Source: Calothrix sp. NIES-2098 (GTDB lineage Bacteria; Cyanobacteriota; Cyanobacteriia; Cyanobacteriales; Nostocaceae). From it: a stretch of DNA of 64,000 bases. How positions within the stretch are numbered: the first letter of the stretch is position 1; every line of letters begins with the position of its first letter. The notes beneath the pieces are model-generated. The model searched no databases. It saw only the letters and a list, made by a program, of their open reading frames with translations, and had not been told where the DNA came from. A program made the position numbers and the translations under genes. Below are positions 44,799 through 53,799 of this stretch, piece after piece. The DNA lies in contig AP018172.1 of NCBI GenBank assembly GCA_002368175.1, positions 2,602,001-2,666,000 of the forward strand. The letters are read 5' to 3'.

Positions 44799-45833
44799 AT
44801 GAATAACCAGCCCGAACAATTTGCTAGTGATAATAACTCTGGTATTTGTCCAGAAGCCTGGGAGTATATGCTTAAAGCCAATCAAGGGAGCGCTCCTGCT
44901 TATGGTAATGATGTATGGACGCAAAAAGCAACCGATTATTTTCGCGAACTGTTTGAAATAGATTGCAAAGTATTTTTTGCTTTCAACGGTACAGCAGCAA
45001 ACTCTCTATCTTTAGCTGCACTTTGTCAGTCTTATCACAGCGTTATCTGTCATGAAATATCCCACATCGAAACAGATGAATGTGGCGCACCAGAGTATGC
45101 TTCTAACGGTTCTAAATTATTACTAGCTAAAGGTGAAAATGGCAAGTTAACAGCAGAAGCTATAGAGGTGCTGGTGACTAAACGCACTGATATTCATTAT
45201 CCTAAACCGAAAGTAATTAGCATTACCCAAGCAACTGAATTAGGTACTTTATATACGCCGGACGAACTTTTAAGTATTAAAGAAACTGCTCAAAAGCATA
45301 ACTTAAAAATCCATATGGATGGCGCTCGCTTTGCAAATGCAGTCGCCGCTATGAATAAAAGTCCTGCTGAAATTACTTGGAAGAGTGGTGTAGATGTGTT
45401 GTGTTTTTGTGGCACGAAAAATGGTATGGCTTTAGGCGAAGCAATACTTTTCTTTAACAAAGCATTAGCCGAAGATTTTGACTATCGTATCAAACAAGCT
45501 GGACAATTAGCTTCAAAAATGCGCTTTATTTCTGCCCCTTGGTTGGGCTTATTAGAAACTGGTGCGTGGTTGAAAAATGCACGCCATGCAAATCAATGTG
45601 CTGCATATTTAGAACATAAGTTATTAGGCATAGATGGTGTTGAAATAATGTTTCCCAGAGAAGCTAATGCTGTATTTGCAAAACTACCTGAATATACAAT
45701 TCAAATTCTTAAAGAAAAAGGCTGGCAGTTTTATACATTTATTGGTGTAGGAGGAGTTCGTTTTATGTGTTCTTGGAATACAACACAATCTAGAATTGAT
45801 GAACTGGTTAATGATATCAAAAATGCAATTTAA
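44799..45833 (+). CDS. Low-specificity threonine aldolase (beta-eliminating lyase family)
   Basis: 344 residues, a fold-type I PLP enzyme. Motifs: SDNNSGICPEAWEYM, then FFAFNGTAANSLSLAALCQS, KIHMDGARFANAVAAM with the Asp that holds the pyridine nitrogen, and the PLP Lys in LCFCGTKNGMALGEAI. It splits threonine/allo-threonine to glycine and acetaldehyde; related enzymes act on phenylserine. Likely cytoplasmic and monocistronic. Confidence 0.9.
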   Translation: MNNQPEQFASDNNSGICPEAWEYMLKANQGSAPAYGNDVWTQKATDYFRELFEIDCKVFFAFNGTAANSLSLAALCQSYHSVICHEISHIETDECGAPEYASNGSKLLLAKGENGKLTAEAIEVLVTKRTDIHYPKPKVISITQATELGTLYTPDELLSIKETAQKHNLKIHMDGARFANAVAAMNKSPAEITWKSGVDVLCFCGTKNGMALGEAILFFNKALAEDFDYRIKQAGQLASKMRFISAPWLGLLETGAWLKNARHANQCAAYLEHKLLGIDGVEIMFPREANAVFAKLPEYTIQILKEKGWQFYTFIGVGGVRFMCSWNTTQSRIDELVNDIKNAI

Positions 45834-46225
45834 GTAAACTATTACGTATTTAAATTTTAGATTTCGCGTTAGGGTTGTCAAGAGTCAATAGTCCAGGTTC
45901 AAAAGCTAGCTTGGGCTATTGAACGCCAGTTACCTATCACTTACTACATGGCGAGAAAACTTTCGGCAGTCGTGACTATAGTAAGTATCGAAAAATTTTA
46001 TGGTAAAAATTTAGTAACAGGATAGAGACACAAAATGCACAAAAGACAACTATCTGTGGTTTTCTTTTTATAAGATTAATATTTGCTAGAGATTGAATAT
46101 TGGCTATAACTAGGAAATTGTGTTTCTGAGGCTATAGCCAAGCTATCCTATGCCAAAATGAAAGTGATTAATACTTTTAAGGTGAGCGATCGCTCTGAAA
46201 GCTAGATAAAGGATTGACCTGAGCA
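45834..46225. other. Intergenic region with inverted repeats
   Basis: 392 bp. TTGGCTATA (46100-46108) and TATAGCCAA (46133-46141) form a 9-bp inverted repeat with a 24-nt loop, about 85 bp before the DUF2996 gene. A weaker pair (CAATAGTCC near 45886 with GGGCTATTG near 45915) lies after threonine aldolase. No gene seen. Confidence 0.4.
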
Positions 46226-46915
46226 ATGGCAGACCCAACCAATCACAATGAAGCGGGAGAGGTAGCTCCCAGCACTGTTGACAAACAGGCCCCCAGTGTC
46301 GCTGAAGAACACGCTCCTAGCACTGACGAACCAGTAGCGACAGATCTCCCTACTGCCAACACGCCAGATCCCAAAGCAGCAAACCCAGAAACTAACCCCA
46401 ATGCTGCTACAACCACAACTGCACCGCCTAAGCGCGAGAAACCCGCAGCCGCTAAAGCGCCAGGAGCAAAACCAGCCGCCGCTAAAGCTGATGGCGAAGA
46501 AAAACCCGCCGCTAAAGCAGCAGCAAAAAAAGAGAAAGCTCCAGCAGTTGAAGATAAACCCTTTGCAGAGTTTATACAGCAAGAGTACTTACCAGCTGTA
46601 CAAAAGGCGATTACTCAGCAGGGTGTCTCAGATTTACAGCTATCTTTTGCAAAACAGAAGGTTCCCATCACTGGCTTTGAATCAGCTGAGGAATGCTGGC
46701 AACTTATAGGAAGTTGGCAAAATGGTTTGCGCCAGTTTAACCTTTATTTCCCTGATGAAGATATTCAGGGTAAAAAAGGATTTTCTTGCAATGAAGGTAA
46801 AAAACCTAGCACTCTTGAGTCCTTCTTAATTGATGAACGTAAAATCACTCTTGACTTGCTGGTATTTGGTTTAGTACAGCGCTTGAACGGTCAAAAGTGG
46901 CTAGGTAGAAATTAG
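46226..46915 (+). CDS. DUF2996 family protein
   Basis: 229 residues. The first ~105 residues are a disordered Pro/Ala/Lys/Glu-rich tail with repeated AAAKAP/KPAAAKA elements. The folded end begins KPFAEFIQQEYLPAVQKAIT and contains DLQLSFAKQKVPITGF, CWQLIGSWQNGLRQFNLYFP and DLLVFGLVQRLNGQKW. This is the cyanobacterial DUF2996 domain, also seen in plants as a chloroplast protein; function not established to my knowledge. ATG 46226. The tract after its stop is an STRR-like run of AGTC heptamers. Confidence 0.82.
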   Translation: MADPTNHNEAGEVAPSTVDKQAPSVAEEHAPSTDEPVATDLPTANTPDPKAANPETNPNAATTTTAPPKREKPAAAKAPGAKPAAAKADGEEKPAAKAAAKKEKAPAVEDKPFAEFIQQEYLPAVQKAITQQGVSDLQLSFAKQKVPITGFESAEECWQLIGSWQNGLRQFNLYFPDEDIQGKKGFSCNEGKKPSTLESFLIDERKITLDLLVFGLVQRLNGQKWLGRN

Positions 46916-46988
46916 TTAAGAGTCAACAGTCCAAAGTCAAGAGTCAAGAGTTTTAAACAAAGGACAAATGACTAATGACCAATGACTA

Positions 46989-47483
46989 TTAAAGTTCATG
47001 AAAATGGTAGGTGACGGCTCCAGTAATGGGGTCGTTATCTATTCTGACGTAACCTGATTTGAACATTTCCTTCAGGCTAGCTTCCACTTCAGCAAAACCG
47101 ACTCCTGTGGCTTTCACACCTTGAGTAACAGTGAGAGTGCCATTATTTCTTTCTGCTGCTTCAATCAGTTTAACCATGAGTTGGTTGCCACTGGGACGGT
47201 AAACTTGAGAGGCGATCGCAGGTTGATTGAGTGGTATTCCCAAGGGAGATAAGCCTGCTTTGGCTCTAAGTTTCAGCTCGTGTTCGTCAACCATACCGGG
47301 GATGAGCAAAAGATCCACAAACTGTCCTACGCCAAATAAACCAACGGTACACAGCCACAACACACCTGTTGCAATCTTGCCATTATATAAACGGTGCAGT
47401 CCTCCCAAACCAAAAAACCAGGCTGCACACAAGATGTAGGACACAAGAAGACGGTCTTTATTGGTGTTGTTTTCAACATTCAT
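46989..47483 (-). CDS. TM2 domain-containing membrane protein
   Basis: 164 residues. The TM2 domain (about 8-70) has two hydrophobic segments, VSYILCAAWFFGLGGLHRLY and GVLWLCTVGLFGVGQFVDLL, with the typical GGLHRLYNGK and GQFVDLLLIP motifs. The C-terminal ~70 residues look like a small winged-helix-type domain (NNGTLTVTQGVKATGVGFAE, then VEASLKEMFKSGYV). Function unknown; the TM2-plus-helical layout is common in cyanobacteria. Confidence 0.85.
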   Translation of the reverse strand: MNVENNTNKDRLLVSYILCAAWFFGLGGLHRLYNGKIATGVLWLCTVGLFGVGQFVDLLLIPGMVDEHELKLRAKAGLSPLGIPLNQPAIASQVYRPSGNQLMVKLIEAAERNNGTLTVTQGVKATGVGFAEVEASLKEMFKSGYVRIDNDPITGAVTYHFHEL

Positions 47484-47768
47484 GTTGTTTTCATCCCCTT
47501 GGATTCACTCTTGATCTCAGAGACGGGTTTGTGATGCTGATTTGTTTCTTCTCAAATCTTAGATGACTACCGATTTTCCGTGCCTGATTCCGCCAAAATT
47601 GAAGTATTGTTGCAACTCTTAACGTTTCTTCTACCTGTTTTGATCCAGCAGCTTGGTAGACTGAATTTTATACAAATGGTTTATTGTCATCTAGTTGCGC
47701 CTTGTGAAAGCCCAATTTTGGGTTTTCTGGTGTACTCAAGATAATAAAGACAAAAGAGCAATTAAGAC

Positions 47769-48845
47769 ATGGTAGATTCCCTCAAAAAACCAGGCTTTGA
47801 AGAATTGCGCCCAGGGATCAAAGTCCCGGCAAAAGAAACACTGTTAACACCCCGGTTTTATACCACCGACTTTGATGAAATGGCGCGGATGGATATCTCC
47901 GTCAACGAAGACGAGTTAAAAGCCATTCTCGAAGAGTTCCGCGCTGACTACAACCGCCATCATTTTGTTCGGGATGCCGAGTTTGAACAATCCTGGGATC
48001 ATATTGATGGGGAAACTCGCCGTTTGTTCGTTGAATTTTTAGAACGTTCCTGTACAGCCGAGTTTTCCGGGTTTTTGCTGTACAAAGAACTCGGACGCCG
48101 CTTGAAAGATAAAAGCCCAGTTTTGGCAGAATGCTTCAACTTGATGTCACGAGATGAAGCACGCCATGCAGGCTTTTTGAACAAAGCGATGTCAGACTTT
48201 AATCTCTCCCTAGATTTAGGGTTTTTGACTAAGAGCCGGGCTTACACCTTCTTTAAGCCGAAATTTATCTTCTACGCTACCTATCTTTCTGAAAAGATTG
48301 GTTATTGGCGGTATATCACCATTTATCGTCATTTAGAAGCGCATCCCGAAGATCGGATTTACCCGATTTTCCGCTTCTTTGAAAATTGGTGTCAGGACGA
48401 AAACCGTCATGGTGATTTCTTCGATGCAATCATGAAATCCCAGCCGCAAATGCTGAATGATTGGAAAGCAAGACTATGGAGTCGCTTCTTCCTGTTGTCA
48501 GTGTTTGTGACAATGTATCTCAATGACATCCAGCGTCAAGACTTCTATGCATCTATTGGACTGGATGCGCGGGAATACGATATCTATGTAATCAAAAAGA
48601 CTAACGAAACTGCAGGAAGAGTTTTCCCGTTGATGCTGGATGTAGATAATCCAGAGTTTTATCAACGGTTAGATGATTGCGTTGAAAAGATGGCAAAATT
48701 GAACGCGATCGCTAACTCTAAAACTCCTAAATTCCTGCAATTCTTCCAGAAGTTACCACTTTACACTTCCATTGGTTGGCAGATGCTACGGCTGTACCTA
48801 ATGAAACCGATTGATGCTGTTTCTGCTCAAGGTATGGCGCGTTAA
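47769..48845 (+). CDS. acsF: Magnesium-protoporphyrin IX monomethyl ester oxidative cyclase (aerobic, AcsF/ChlA)
   Basis: 358 residues. It forms the isocyclic ring of chlorophyll (Mg-protoporphyrin IX monomethyl ester to divinyl protochlorophyllide) using O2. The di-iron ligands are visible in a ferritin-like layout: Glu in FVEFLERSCTAEFSGF, MSRDEARHAGFLN and ENWCQDENRHGDFFDAI (two ExxH motifs). The start LKKPGFEELRPGIKVPAKET is typical. It needs a small partner (Ycf54), not in this window. A strong terminator follows at 48871. Confidence 0.97.
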   Translation: MVDSLKKPGFEELRPGIKVPAKETLLTPRFYTTDFDEMARMDISVNEDELKAILEEFRADYNRHHFVRDAEFEQSWDHIDGETRRLFVEFLERSCTAEFSGFLLYKELGRRLKDKSPVLAECFNLMSRDEARHAGFLNKAMSDFNLSLDLGFLTKSRAYTFFKPKFIFYATYLSEKIGYWRYITIYRHLEAHPEDRIYPIFRFFENWCQDENRHGDFFDAIMKSQPQMLNDWKARLWSRFFLLSVFVTMYLNDIQRQDFYASIGLDAREYDIYVIKKTNETAGRVFPLMLDVDNPEFYQRLDDCVEKMAKLNAIANSKTPKFLQFFQKLPLYTSIGWQMLRLYLMKPIDAVSAQGMAR

Positions 48846-48870
48846 TTGATAACGGTTTTAATTAATTTTT

Positions 48871-48904
48871 AGTGGTTCTGTGTTAACACAGAGCCACTTT
48901 TTTA
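48871..48904 (+). terminator. Rho-independent terminator of acsF
   Basis: A 12-bp stem with one G-T pair (48871-48882 AGTGGTTCTGTG, 48887-48898 CACAGAGCCACT), loop TTAA, followed by a T-run to 48904. It starts 25 bp after the acsF stop. Confidence 0.92.
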
Positions 48905-49007
48905 TTGCAGTTTGCGTGTCATTGCATATATCACAACACATCGGGAGCAAAATACTGAAAATCAGCGTCAGATAAAGCAATACTTAGAACTATTTTAGAT
49001 ATCACAG

Positions 49008-50408
49008 ATGCACAAGGGTTTGTCCAGTAAGCTGCCGCTTTTATTAACATTCTGCTTATCTACTAGCTTTTTACCTGCCTCTGGCTCAGTTATGTGTTCT
49101 GCATTTGCTCATGAAGAATACGGTAGAACAGATAGAGATTATGGTACAGATGGCAGCAAAGGCACTGATGGACGGCCTGGTAGAAGTGGTCGTAACGGTG
49201 AAAACCAAACTATTTTTGTTAATGGTTCGCCTGTAAATCTCGATCTCTCAGGTGAAGATGCTGAGGATGGGGAAGATGGTCAACGTGGTTATCGGCCTGA
49301 CTGCGGTCATCAACCAGATAATGTCAGTCACGACATCCATGCACCAGATGGCGGTGCTGGTGGTGATGGCGGTAAAGGCGGAGATGGCGGAAATGGTGGT
49401 TCTCTGACTGTGTATTACAGTAACTTGGCAGACTTGCAGAAAATATCCGTCCGTGCAACTGGGGGCGAAGGCGGACGTGGTGGACGCGGTGCTAACGGCG
49501 GCGTCGGTTGTAATTGTCGCAGGCGCAGATGGGAAGTCAAAACTTGTACGGGAACTCCTGGTAGCCCAGATTATAAATGTACAGAAAAAACTTATCGCTG
49601 CCATGATGGTAGAGATGGGCGATACGGTACTGATGGTAGCGATGGTAGCCGAGGTCGCTTAGGAACTTTGAGTATTGTTCGAGGTAAAGAATCCTTGGCG
49701 GGTGATACGCCAACTTTACAGGCAGCAATTTCCGAACTTTCAGGGAAGCAATTTAACCTCTCCAAAAACAAGTGGAATTTACGCACAGGAGCAACTTCTT
49801 TACTTGCTCCTGGTTCTGCGATCGCAGATGAATACCGAGAGTTTGAGCAACGATTAGAAGCAACTTTTCAACTGGTTTGGCAAGAGAGACAACCTATAAC
49901 CAGCTTTGGCAATCAAGTTACAAAGCTGACTCTCAATGACAACAAACAAGTTGAAATTACCTTCCCTGAGGATTTATGGATTGAGGGTAGCAGCAAAACT
50001 GAGGCTAACTTGACAACCTTTACTGTTAACAATGCCATTTCTAAAAAAGATGTGACGCGATTAGCCGTGGCAGAATTTGCTGGTGCAGAAAAAAATCTCA
50101 ACCTAAAAATAGTAGATTTGGCAGCAAAATCTGATGTCCTTCAAACTCAATTTCGCGTGAAATTCCGGACACAGGATAATTCTTCCGGCTTGTCTGATTA
50201 TCGGACTGTATATGAAGGTGAAATCCCAGCTGAACTCGTAACCCGGGATTACAATCGCTTTATTCTGGCTTTAGGCAAGCTCCCAATTCCCGCTACTGCC
50301 CTCGATCCAGGTGTCAAAGTTGATATAGACGTGATCGCAACTCGCTCATTAGGAGGACGTTCGGCAAAGCAAAGCATTAATTGGCAAGGTCAGATTCGGA
50401 GGAGGTGA
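49008..50408 (+). CDS. Secreted collagen-like, glycine-rich protein
   Basis: 466 residues. The signal peptide is about 1-34 (LPLLLTFCLSTSFLPASG). Two Gly-X-Y-like stretches follow: about 40-70 (GTDGSKGTDGRPGRSGRNGE) and about 120-170 (GGAGGDGGKGGDGGNGG and GGEGGRGGRGANGG). There is a Cys-rich segment (CNCRRRRWEVKTCTG, then a YKCT and a YRCHDG) and a third short Gly run (GRDGRYGTDGSDGSRGRLG). The last ~230 residues form a strand-rich folded domain ending GRSAKQSINWQGQ. It is probably exported to the surface or sheath. I do not know a matching characterised protein. Confidence 0.75.
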   Translation: MHKGLSSKLPLLLTFCLSTSFLPASGSVMCSAFAHEEYGRTDRDYGTDGSKGTDGRPGRSGRNGENQTIFVNGSPVNLDLSGEDAEDGEDGQRGYRPDCGHQPDNVSHDIHAPDGGAGGDGGKGGDGGNGGSLTVYYSNLADLQKISVRATGGEGGRGGRGANGGVGCNCRRRRWEVKTCTGTPGSPDYKCTEKTYRCHDGRDGRYGTDGSDGSRGRLGTLSIVRGKESLAGDTPTLQAAISELSGKQFNLSKNKWNLRTGATSLLAPGSAIADEYREFEQRLEATFQLVWQERQPITSFGNQVTKLTLNDNKQVEITFPEDLWIEGSSKTEANLTTFTVNNAISKKDVTRLAVAEFAGAEKNLNLKIVDLAAKSDVLQTQFRVKFRTQDNSSGLSDYRTVYEGEIPAELVTRDYNRFILALGKLPIPATALDPGVKVDIDVIATRSLGGRSAKQSINWQGQIRRR

Positions 50409-50598
50409 GAGACTAGGGAGGGTGGGGAGTGTGGGAAGTGTGGGGAGAAATAACTAATAACCTTTGACCTTTGAGCGTTGACTCTGGACTCTTGACAACT
50501 GACAAATAACACTTATTTAAATCTTTTATATATATCGGTAATAAAGATTACCAAATCTAAATTATGATTTTATTTATTAATAATTTATTTAGATTTAT

Positions 50599-53268
50599 AT
50601 GTTGCTTCCGGTTCTGACTCAGCGCTTTCGCAGTCTGTGGCAGCCAAGAAGAGGTTTAGCGATCGCAGAAGCTTCTGTTATCGGTGTTGTTGCTGCACTG
50701 TCGGCGGTGTTTCTTAAAGTTGGATCGGGATGGTTGGGCACATGGCGAGTCCATAGTTCCCACATTTTACCAGCATGGTTGGCTTTACCTTTGGTGGGGA
50801 TGGCTTTTGGATTTCTCGCAGGTTGGCTAGTGCAACGGTTTGCGCCGGAAGCATCAGGTAGCGGTATCCCGCAAGTGAAAGCGACGTTGGCTAATGTGCC
50901 GATGACTCTGTCTTGGCGTGTGGCAGCTGTGAAGTTAGTCAGCGCTATTATTGCGTTGGGTTCCGGTATAACTCTAGGGCGACAAGGCCCCACCGTTCAA
51001 GTAGGGGCTGGTTTGGCAGCCGGAATGAGTCGTTGGGTTCCTACTTCCCCAGATCATCGGCGACAGATGATTGCGGCAGGTGCGGGTGCGGGTTTGGCAG
51101 CTGCGTTTAATGCCCCGATCGCAGGCGTACTTTTTATCGTGGAAGAGTTACTCCAAGATTTATCCGGGATAACTTTAGGAACTGCAATTATCGCCTCGTT
51201 TATTGGTGGGGTAATTTCGCGGTTATTAGGTGGTGGTAGTCTTGACCTGAATCTGCCTTTGACTCGATCCTTGAGTCAATTTTCGATCCCAGAAATTCCC
51301 TTTTTCTTATTGTTGGGTGTCTTGGCAGGGTTGTTGGCTGCCTTATTTAATCAGGGTCTAGTTTTTAGTATAAAACTTTATCGAAGATTGCACGTCAGTT
51401 TACCGTTAAGAGTCGCTTTAGCTGGTTTTATTTCTGGTTGTGTTGTGGCATTACTCCCTACTTCTTTCCGTGATAATACAGGCTTAAGAGAATATTTAAT
51501 TACGGGTTCAGAAAATCCTTTATTAGCTGCGATCGCTTTTGTTGCTCAGTTCCTTCTCACTTTGGTAGCCTTTGGTTCTGGCGCACCTGGAGGATTATTT
51601 GCTCCCAGCCTCATTTTGGGTACTTGTTTAGGACATATTGTGGGTGTGTTTGAATCCCAACTTTTAGGCGGAGGTTCCCCAATGACCTACGCTTTAGCCG
51701 GAATGGGGGGATTTTTTAGCGCCGTTTCTAAAGTACCAATCACAGCAATTGTGATTGTGTTCGAGATGACGACAGATTTTAACTTGGTGCTTCCTTTGAT
51801 GATTGTGTCTGTGACTTCTTATTTAGTTGCAGAGAAGGTAGTGCCTGGTTCGCTTTATGAAAAACTTTTACAGTTAAATGGCATCACTCTAACTTCCAAT
51901 GCTCCTGTAGAGGGTATACTCACAACGCTAACGGCTAAAGATGTGATGCAACAACGAGTGGAAACTCTTGATGTGGAGATGACGATTGATGAAGCTATGC
52001 AAGCATTCTCTCGTTCCCATCACCGGGGTTTTCCCGTAGTAGAAGAAGGCAAGCTAGTAGGAATTGTTACGCAAACAGACTTACTCAAAATCCGCGAGAG
52101 TGCTTCGCACACGCTTCGCGATCGCAATTTCCCAAACGAGACGGCGATTCGAGAAATTATGACGCCCAGCCCGATTACAGTCACACCAAAACACAACCTG
52201 CGTAATGTGCTGTATTTACTCGATCGCTATCAAATTAGCCGCTTACCAGTGGTGGAGGGACGAAAACTGATTGGGATTATTACCCGCGCAGATATTATCC
52301 GCGCCGAAGCAGATCATCTCAATTGTGATAACGCCACAATGGGGCCCCAACCGGAACCATCTTATGTAGTTTACCAAACACGGGCACCCAACATCGGCAG
52401 AGGTAGATTGCTGGTGACAGTGGCTAATCCTGAGACAGCCGGGACTTTATTACAAATGGCCGCAGCCATTGCGCGCGATCGCCACTATGAAATTGAGTGT
52501 GTCCAAGTTATTTTAGTATCGCGCCACAGTTCCCCCACCGAAACCCAAGTCAGGACAGCAAAAAGTCGGCGTTTATTACGACAAGCAGAAGTTTTAGCGA
52601 AAAAGTGGGACATTCCTTTGCATACACAGATTCGTGTAGCTCACGATGTCGCTCAGGCCATTTTAGAGACAGTTAACGAACGACACATCGACATAATTTT
52701 AATGGGCTGGAAAGGTAACACTTCCACCCCAGGCCGGATTTTTGGCACAGTTGTCGATACCATCATTCGCCAAGCCACCTGCGATGTAGTGTTGGTGAAA
52801 TTGGGTAATTGTCAAGAGTCAAAAGTCAAGAATCAAGAGTCAAAACTTAGCAATCAATATACTTTTAATCGCTGGTTAGTACCGATGGCGGGCGGCCCGA
52901 ATGCAAGGATGGCGATTAAATTACTTCCGGCTTTGGTGACATTGGGACAAGATCCGCAAATCCGCCTGACACGAGTGTTTAAACCATCTGAGTTAGCACC
53001 AGATATGACAGTTTTAGAACAAGCCATTCGTCAACTCATCCGCCGTCGCAAATTGTCCAGTACTGTATTTGCGTCTCCAGTTAAAGCTGATTCAGTACCC
53101 CAAGGCGTAATTAACCTTGTGAAAACCGAAGGTTACGATGTCGTGGTTTTAGGGGCTTCGCGGGAGGGGTTATTGCAGCAGGCAATTCAAGGTAACATTC
53201 CGGAAGCGATCGCCTCTGGTGTAGAAAGTACAGTAATTCTAGTTAGGGGTGCGATTAGCAGTAATTAA
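50599..53268 (+). CDS. CLC family chloride transporter/channel with CBS pair and two universal-stress domains
   Basis: 889 residues. CLC core about 1-435 with GSGIPQVKA, GRQGPTVQVG and GSGAPGGLFAPSLILG; the internal proton Glu pair is kept (FIVEELLQD). In GRQGP the position of the gating glutamate (GREGP) is Gln129, codon CAA. Two CBS domains follow (about 450-575), then two USP-like domains (about 590-735 and 755-885, with ILMGWKGNTSTPGRIFGTV and VVVLGASREGLLQQAIQGN). It should move Cl- across the cytoplasmic membrane, with nucleotide sensing by CBS. A 7-mer repeat tract is embedded between the USP domains (52811-52845). Confidence 0.93.
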   Translation: MLLPVLTQRFRSLWQPRRGLAIAEASVIGVVAALSAVFLKVGSGWLGTWRVHSSHILPAWLALPLVGMAFGFLAGWLVQRFAPEASGSGIPQVKATLANVPMTLSWRVAAVKLVSAIIALGSGITLGRQGPTVQVGAGLAAGMSRWVPTSPDHRRQMIAAGAGAGLAAAFNAPIAGVLFIVEELLQDLSGITLGTAIIASFIGGVISRLLGGGSLDLNLPLTRSLSQFSIPEIPFFLLLGVLAGLLAALFNQGLVFSIKLYRRLHVSLPLRVALAGFISGCVVALLPTSFRDNTGLREYLITGSENPLLAAIAFVAQFLLTLVAFGSGAPGGLFAPSLILGTCLGHIVGVFESQLLGGGSPMTYALAGMGGFFSAVSKVPITAIVIVFEMTTDFNLVLPLMIVSVTSYLVAEKVVPGSLYEKLLQLNGITLTSNAPVEGILTTLTAKDVMQQRVETLDVEMTIDEAMQAFSRSHHRGFPVVEEGKLVGIVTQTDLLKIRESASHTLRDRNFPNETAIREIMTPSPITVTPKHNLRNVLYLLDRYQISRLPVVEGRKLIGIITRADIIRAEADHLNCDNATMGPQPEPSYVVYQTRAPNIGRGRLLVTVANPETAGTLLQMAAAIARDRHYEIECVQVILVSRHSSPTETQVRTAKSRRLLRQAEVLAKKWDIPLHTQIRVAHDVAQAILETVNERHIDIILMGWKGNTSTPGRIFGTVVDTIIRQATCDVVLVKLGNCQESKVKNQESKLSNQYTFNRWLVPMAGGPNARMAIKLLPALVTLGQDPQIRLTRVFKPSELAPDMTVLEQAIRQLIRRRKLSSTVFASPVKADSVPQGVINLVKTEGYDVVVLGASREGLLQQAIQGNIPEAIASGVESTVILVRGAISSN
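52811..52845 (+). repeat. Intragenic heptamer (STRR) tract
   Basis: Five consecutive 7-mers (GTCAAGA, GTCAAAA, GTCAAGA, ATCAAGA, GTCAAAA) within the CLC gene. They encode CQESKVKNQESK, a polar linker between the two USP domains. The same heptamer type occurs in intergenic DNA of this window (for example 46918-46950). Confidence 0.85.
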
Positions 53269-53294
53269 AAAAACAAAGCCTGCAAAGGCAGGCT
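53265..53294 (-). terminator. Terminator of the WGxxGxxG protein gene (minus strand)
   Basis: AGCCTGC (53277-53283) pairs with GCAGGCT (53288-53294) around a 4-nt loop. Read on the minus strand, the stem is followed by TTGTTTTTTTA, a proper T-tract. It ends 50 bp after the stop of the 53344-53643 gene and directly abuts the convergent CLC stop. Confidence 0.85.
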
Positions 53295-53343
53295 GCAACT
53301 TAAACTTCTTGGTATTTATGGGAAATTGCAGGATGTCTTAGTG

Positions 53344-53643
53344 TTAAAAGTTAGAACGTGAAGAGGAGCCTACTACATCACGGTTACTATAAGCGGTATC
53401 ATCGTTTCTGCGGCTCTTGCGCCCAAATAGACCAAACAAACCTAGTAAACCAAGCAAGCCCCAATCGCCATCGGCGTAATTACCATCAGTTACAGGGCGG
53501 TCTGTAGTAGTACCTGTAGTTGTGGTAGTACCATCAGAATTGGTAGTTGTTTGGGCAGAAGCAGGTAAAACTGTAGGCACAATAGCTAAACTTAGTGCTA
53601 GAACAGTACTCCCCAAAACTTTGCTCAAATTAGAGTGTTTCAT
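53344..53643 (-). CDS. Small secreted WGxxGxxG-CTERM-type protein
   Basis: 99 residues. Signal peptide about 1-30 (VLGSTVLALSLAIVPTVLPA ending ASAQ). A Thr/Gly-rich linker (TTTNSDGTTTTTGTTTD) precedes the motif DWGLLGLLGLFGLFGRKSRR, a short hydrophobic glycine-zipper followed by a basic cluster. This is the WGxxGxxG-CTERM arrangement, thought to act as a sorting tag in cyanobacteria. The polar tail after it (about 20 residues) is unusual, as the tag is typically at the very end. Confidence 0.75.
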   Translation of the reverse strand: MKHSNLSKVLGSTVLALSLAIVPTVLPASAQTTTNSDGTTTTTGTTTDRPVTDGNYADGDWGLLGLLGLFGLFGRKSRRNDDTAYSNRDVVGSSSRSNF

Positions 53644-53799
53644 AATTAAGCTCTCACTTGAATTTCTGTAAGCAATAGTTACAGCTTATTAACTTATCAA
53701 GCAGCTAGAATCATTCATTGGCTGGAGATGCTTATCCACTTGAAGTCGCATTTTTTATCGTCCTTTGGGTAAGGTAGTCTTATATAGCAAGCGTTTCAC

